Of a DNA stretch of 13,793 nucleotides, positions 12,729 to 13,793 are shown piece after piece; the stretch's first letter is position 1; every line of letters starts with the position of its first letter. Made by a program: the position numbers and the translations under genes. Location: NCBI GenBank assembly GCA_017421145.1, contig JAFOTA010000072.1:1-13793 (forward strand). The letters run 5' to 3'. This stretch comes from Treponema sp. GTDB taxonomy: Bacteria; Spirochaetota; Spirochaetia; Treponematales; Treponemataceae. Below the pieces are notes generated by a model. That model saw only the letters and a program-made list of their open reading frames with translations, ran no database searches and was not told where the DNA came from.

Positions 12729-13793
12729 TTATTTTGAAAGAAGCTTTCTTGCTTTTGCGGAATCAAGCTTCTGGTTTGAAAGCGCATAGTCCAACGCAGA
12801 TTTTCCGTTTTCGTCTTTTGCCGATATGTCAGCTCCGTGTTCGATAAGCATCCTGATCACTTCGAGCGAGTTGGTGTATTCGCATGCGTACATGAGAGGT
12901 GTCTTTCCTTTCCATACCATGTTCACAGGAATTCCGCCGTCAACGAAGAGCTTTATCTTTGCTTCCTTTATATGGTCGGAACCGAATGAGCTTGTGATGC
13001 AGAGTATGAACGCCTTGAACACTTCCTCGTCGTTGAAAGACCTGTTTTCAAGCAGTGCGGAAAGTATCTGGGGGTTCTGCGTGTAATCTGCCGCCATAAG
13101 GAGAGGGGTTGCGTTATGCTTGTTCCTTACGCGCGTGTATGCACCGGCATCAAGGAGCTTCCTTACTATGCTCATGTTGCTCTGGTACCTTACCGCATAC
13201 ATCAAGGCAGTCCATCCGTCGCTGTCCCTGAGCTGCACGTCCGCCCCGCGTTCGAGAAGGTTCGTTACGTCCCAGTCGTTTCCTGACTTTGCGGCCTTCA
13301 TGAGCAGGGTGACTCCGTATTCATCGGCCTTGTTCGGGTCATCGATGTTGAATTCTATGTTTGCGCCGGACTCTTCTTCTTCCTCTTCGTAGTCTTCATA
13401 GTCATCGTATTCAGGTTCTTCCGGTTCATTTTCGGAAGGCTTTTCCTCTTCTTCCGGTTCTTCTATGACCGGCTGCTCCGGTTCTTCAAGCTTCTGCTCT
13501 TCGACGTTTTCTTCAGAAACGACAGTTTCTCCCGGCTTGTCATCCTGAGGCTCCGGTTCTTCCGGTTCAGGAGGCACTTCATCTTCGACTGTTTCTTCGA
13601 GCGGTGCTTCTTCTACGGGTTCTTCTTCAAGAGGCTCTTCTTCGATTGCTTCTTCTTCTACGGGTTCCTCATCTTCTACAGGCTCGTCTTCAACCGGTTC
13701 ATCTTCTACCGGGATTTCCTCGTTCAAAGCTTCTTCTTCAAGAGGCTGTTCCGGCTCTTCAATCTTCTGTTCTTCTACGTTCTCGTTAGGAAC
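12729..13793 (-). CDS. Ankyrin-repeat protein with long acidic N-terminal tract (5' end outside window)
   Basis: The frame stays open to the window edge, so the true start lies beyond 13793; the in-frame TTG at 13727 is not it. Visible are 354 residues. Residues 1 to about 142 are nearly all Glu, Asp, Pro and Val in short E-E-P and P-V-E-D units; the block E-N-V-E-E-Q-K-I/L-E-E-P-E-Q-P occurs twice, 91 residues apart. Residues about 148-354 form ankyrin repeats: D-E-Y-G-V-T-L-L-M-K-A-A, D-G-W-T-A-L-M-Y-A-V, N-A-T-P-L-L-M-A-A, one degenerate repeat, G-K-T-P-L-M-Y-A-C and G-K-S-A-L-D-Y-A-L. Ankyrin stacks bind proteins; the acidic tract may be a flexible spacer or cation-rich-partner binder. 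A signal peptide or membrane anchor could lie in the missing part. rsmD follows by 11 bases. Confidence 0.85.
   Translation of the reverse strand, partial: VPNENVEEQKIEEPEQPLEEEALNEEIPVEDEPVEDEPVEDEEPVEEEAIEEEPLEEEPVEEAPLEETVEDEVPPEPEEPEPQDDKPGETVVSEENVEEQKLEEPEQPVIEEPEEEEKPSENEPEEPEYDDYEDYEEEEEESGANIEFNIDDPNKADEYGVTLLMKAAKSGNDWDVTNLLERGADVQLRDSDGWTALMYAVRYQSNMSIVRKLLDAGAYTRVRNKHNATPLLMAADYTQNPQILSALLENRSFNDEEVFKAFILCITSSFGSDHIKEAKIKLFVDGGIPVNMVWKGKTPLMYACEYTNSLEVIRMLIEHGADISAKDENGKSALDYALSNQKLDSAKARKLLSK

Noticed and set aside
13380..13790. Repetitive CTT/TTC-rich stretch that could look like a repeat array
   Set aside because: It is the coding strand complement of Glu/Pro-rich codons in an open frame; units vary in length and there are no spacers as in CRISPR.

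Overview
The window reads as a chromosomal housekeeping segment of a spirochaete, most likely a host-associated Treponema. This is inferred from the gene set (a periplasmic-flagellum-type rod protein, MurC, YicC, archaeal-type CMP kinase, TPR and ankyrin proteins) and from protein-family resemblance; no search was run. Base composition is balanced to slightly AT-rich by eye. I see no rRNA, tRNA, CRISPR array, insertion sequence, integrase or phage gene.

Layout. (1) Positions 1-281: the 3' end of a flgJ-like rod-binding gene on the + strand, closed by a clear intrinsic terminator. (2) 291-1505, - strand: a membrane diguanylate cyclase converging on flgJ. (3) 1506-1757: a divergent regulatory region with two palindromes and two promoters; the murC promoter lies so close to the ATG that a leaderless mRNA is predicted. 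(4) 1758-5304, + strand: murC, yicC (ATGA overlap) and a secreted protein of unknown function, ended by a strong terminator. (5) 5385-5939: an archaeal-type cytidylate kinase whose RBS directly follows that terminator. (6) 5940-6090: a 69-bp direct repeat with two perfect hairpins between the convergent cmk and leuD genes.

(7) 6076-8005, - strand: leuC-leuD with their own strong promoter, and no leuA or leuB in view. (8) 8077-9021, - strand: a D-2-hydroxyacid dehydrogenase. (9) 9105-9314, - strand: a 69-aa HMA-fold-like protein that lacks the canonical metal loop but carries a displaced CxxC. (10) 9433-11971, - strand: a tight run of a 114-aa spirochaetal-type protein, a nine-TPR protein and rlmN. 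(11) 12142-13793, - strand: rsmD preceded by a partial gene for an acidic-tract plus ankyrin-repeat protein that runs off the window.

Functional themes are cell-envelope synthesis (MurC), RNA metabolism and ribosome maturation (YicC, RlmN, RsmD), nucleotide and amino/2-oxo-acid metabolism (Cmk, LeuCD, dehydrogenase), and signalling or scaffold proteins (GGDEF, TPR, ankyrin). I found no convincing new multi-gene system. The most novel-looking items are the leaderless murC arrangement, the intergenic hairpin repeat, the cysteine-shifted HMA-like protein and the uncharacterised secreted protein.
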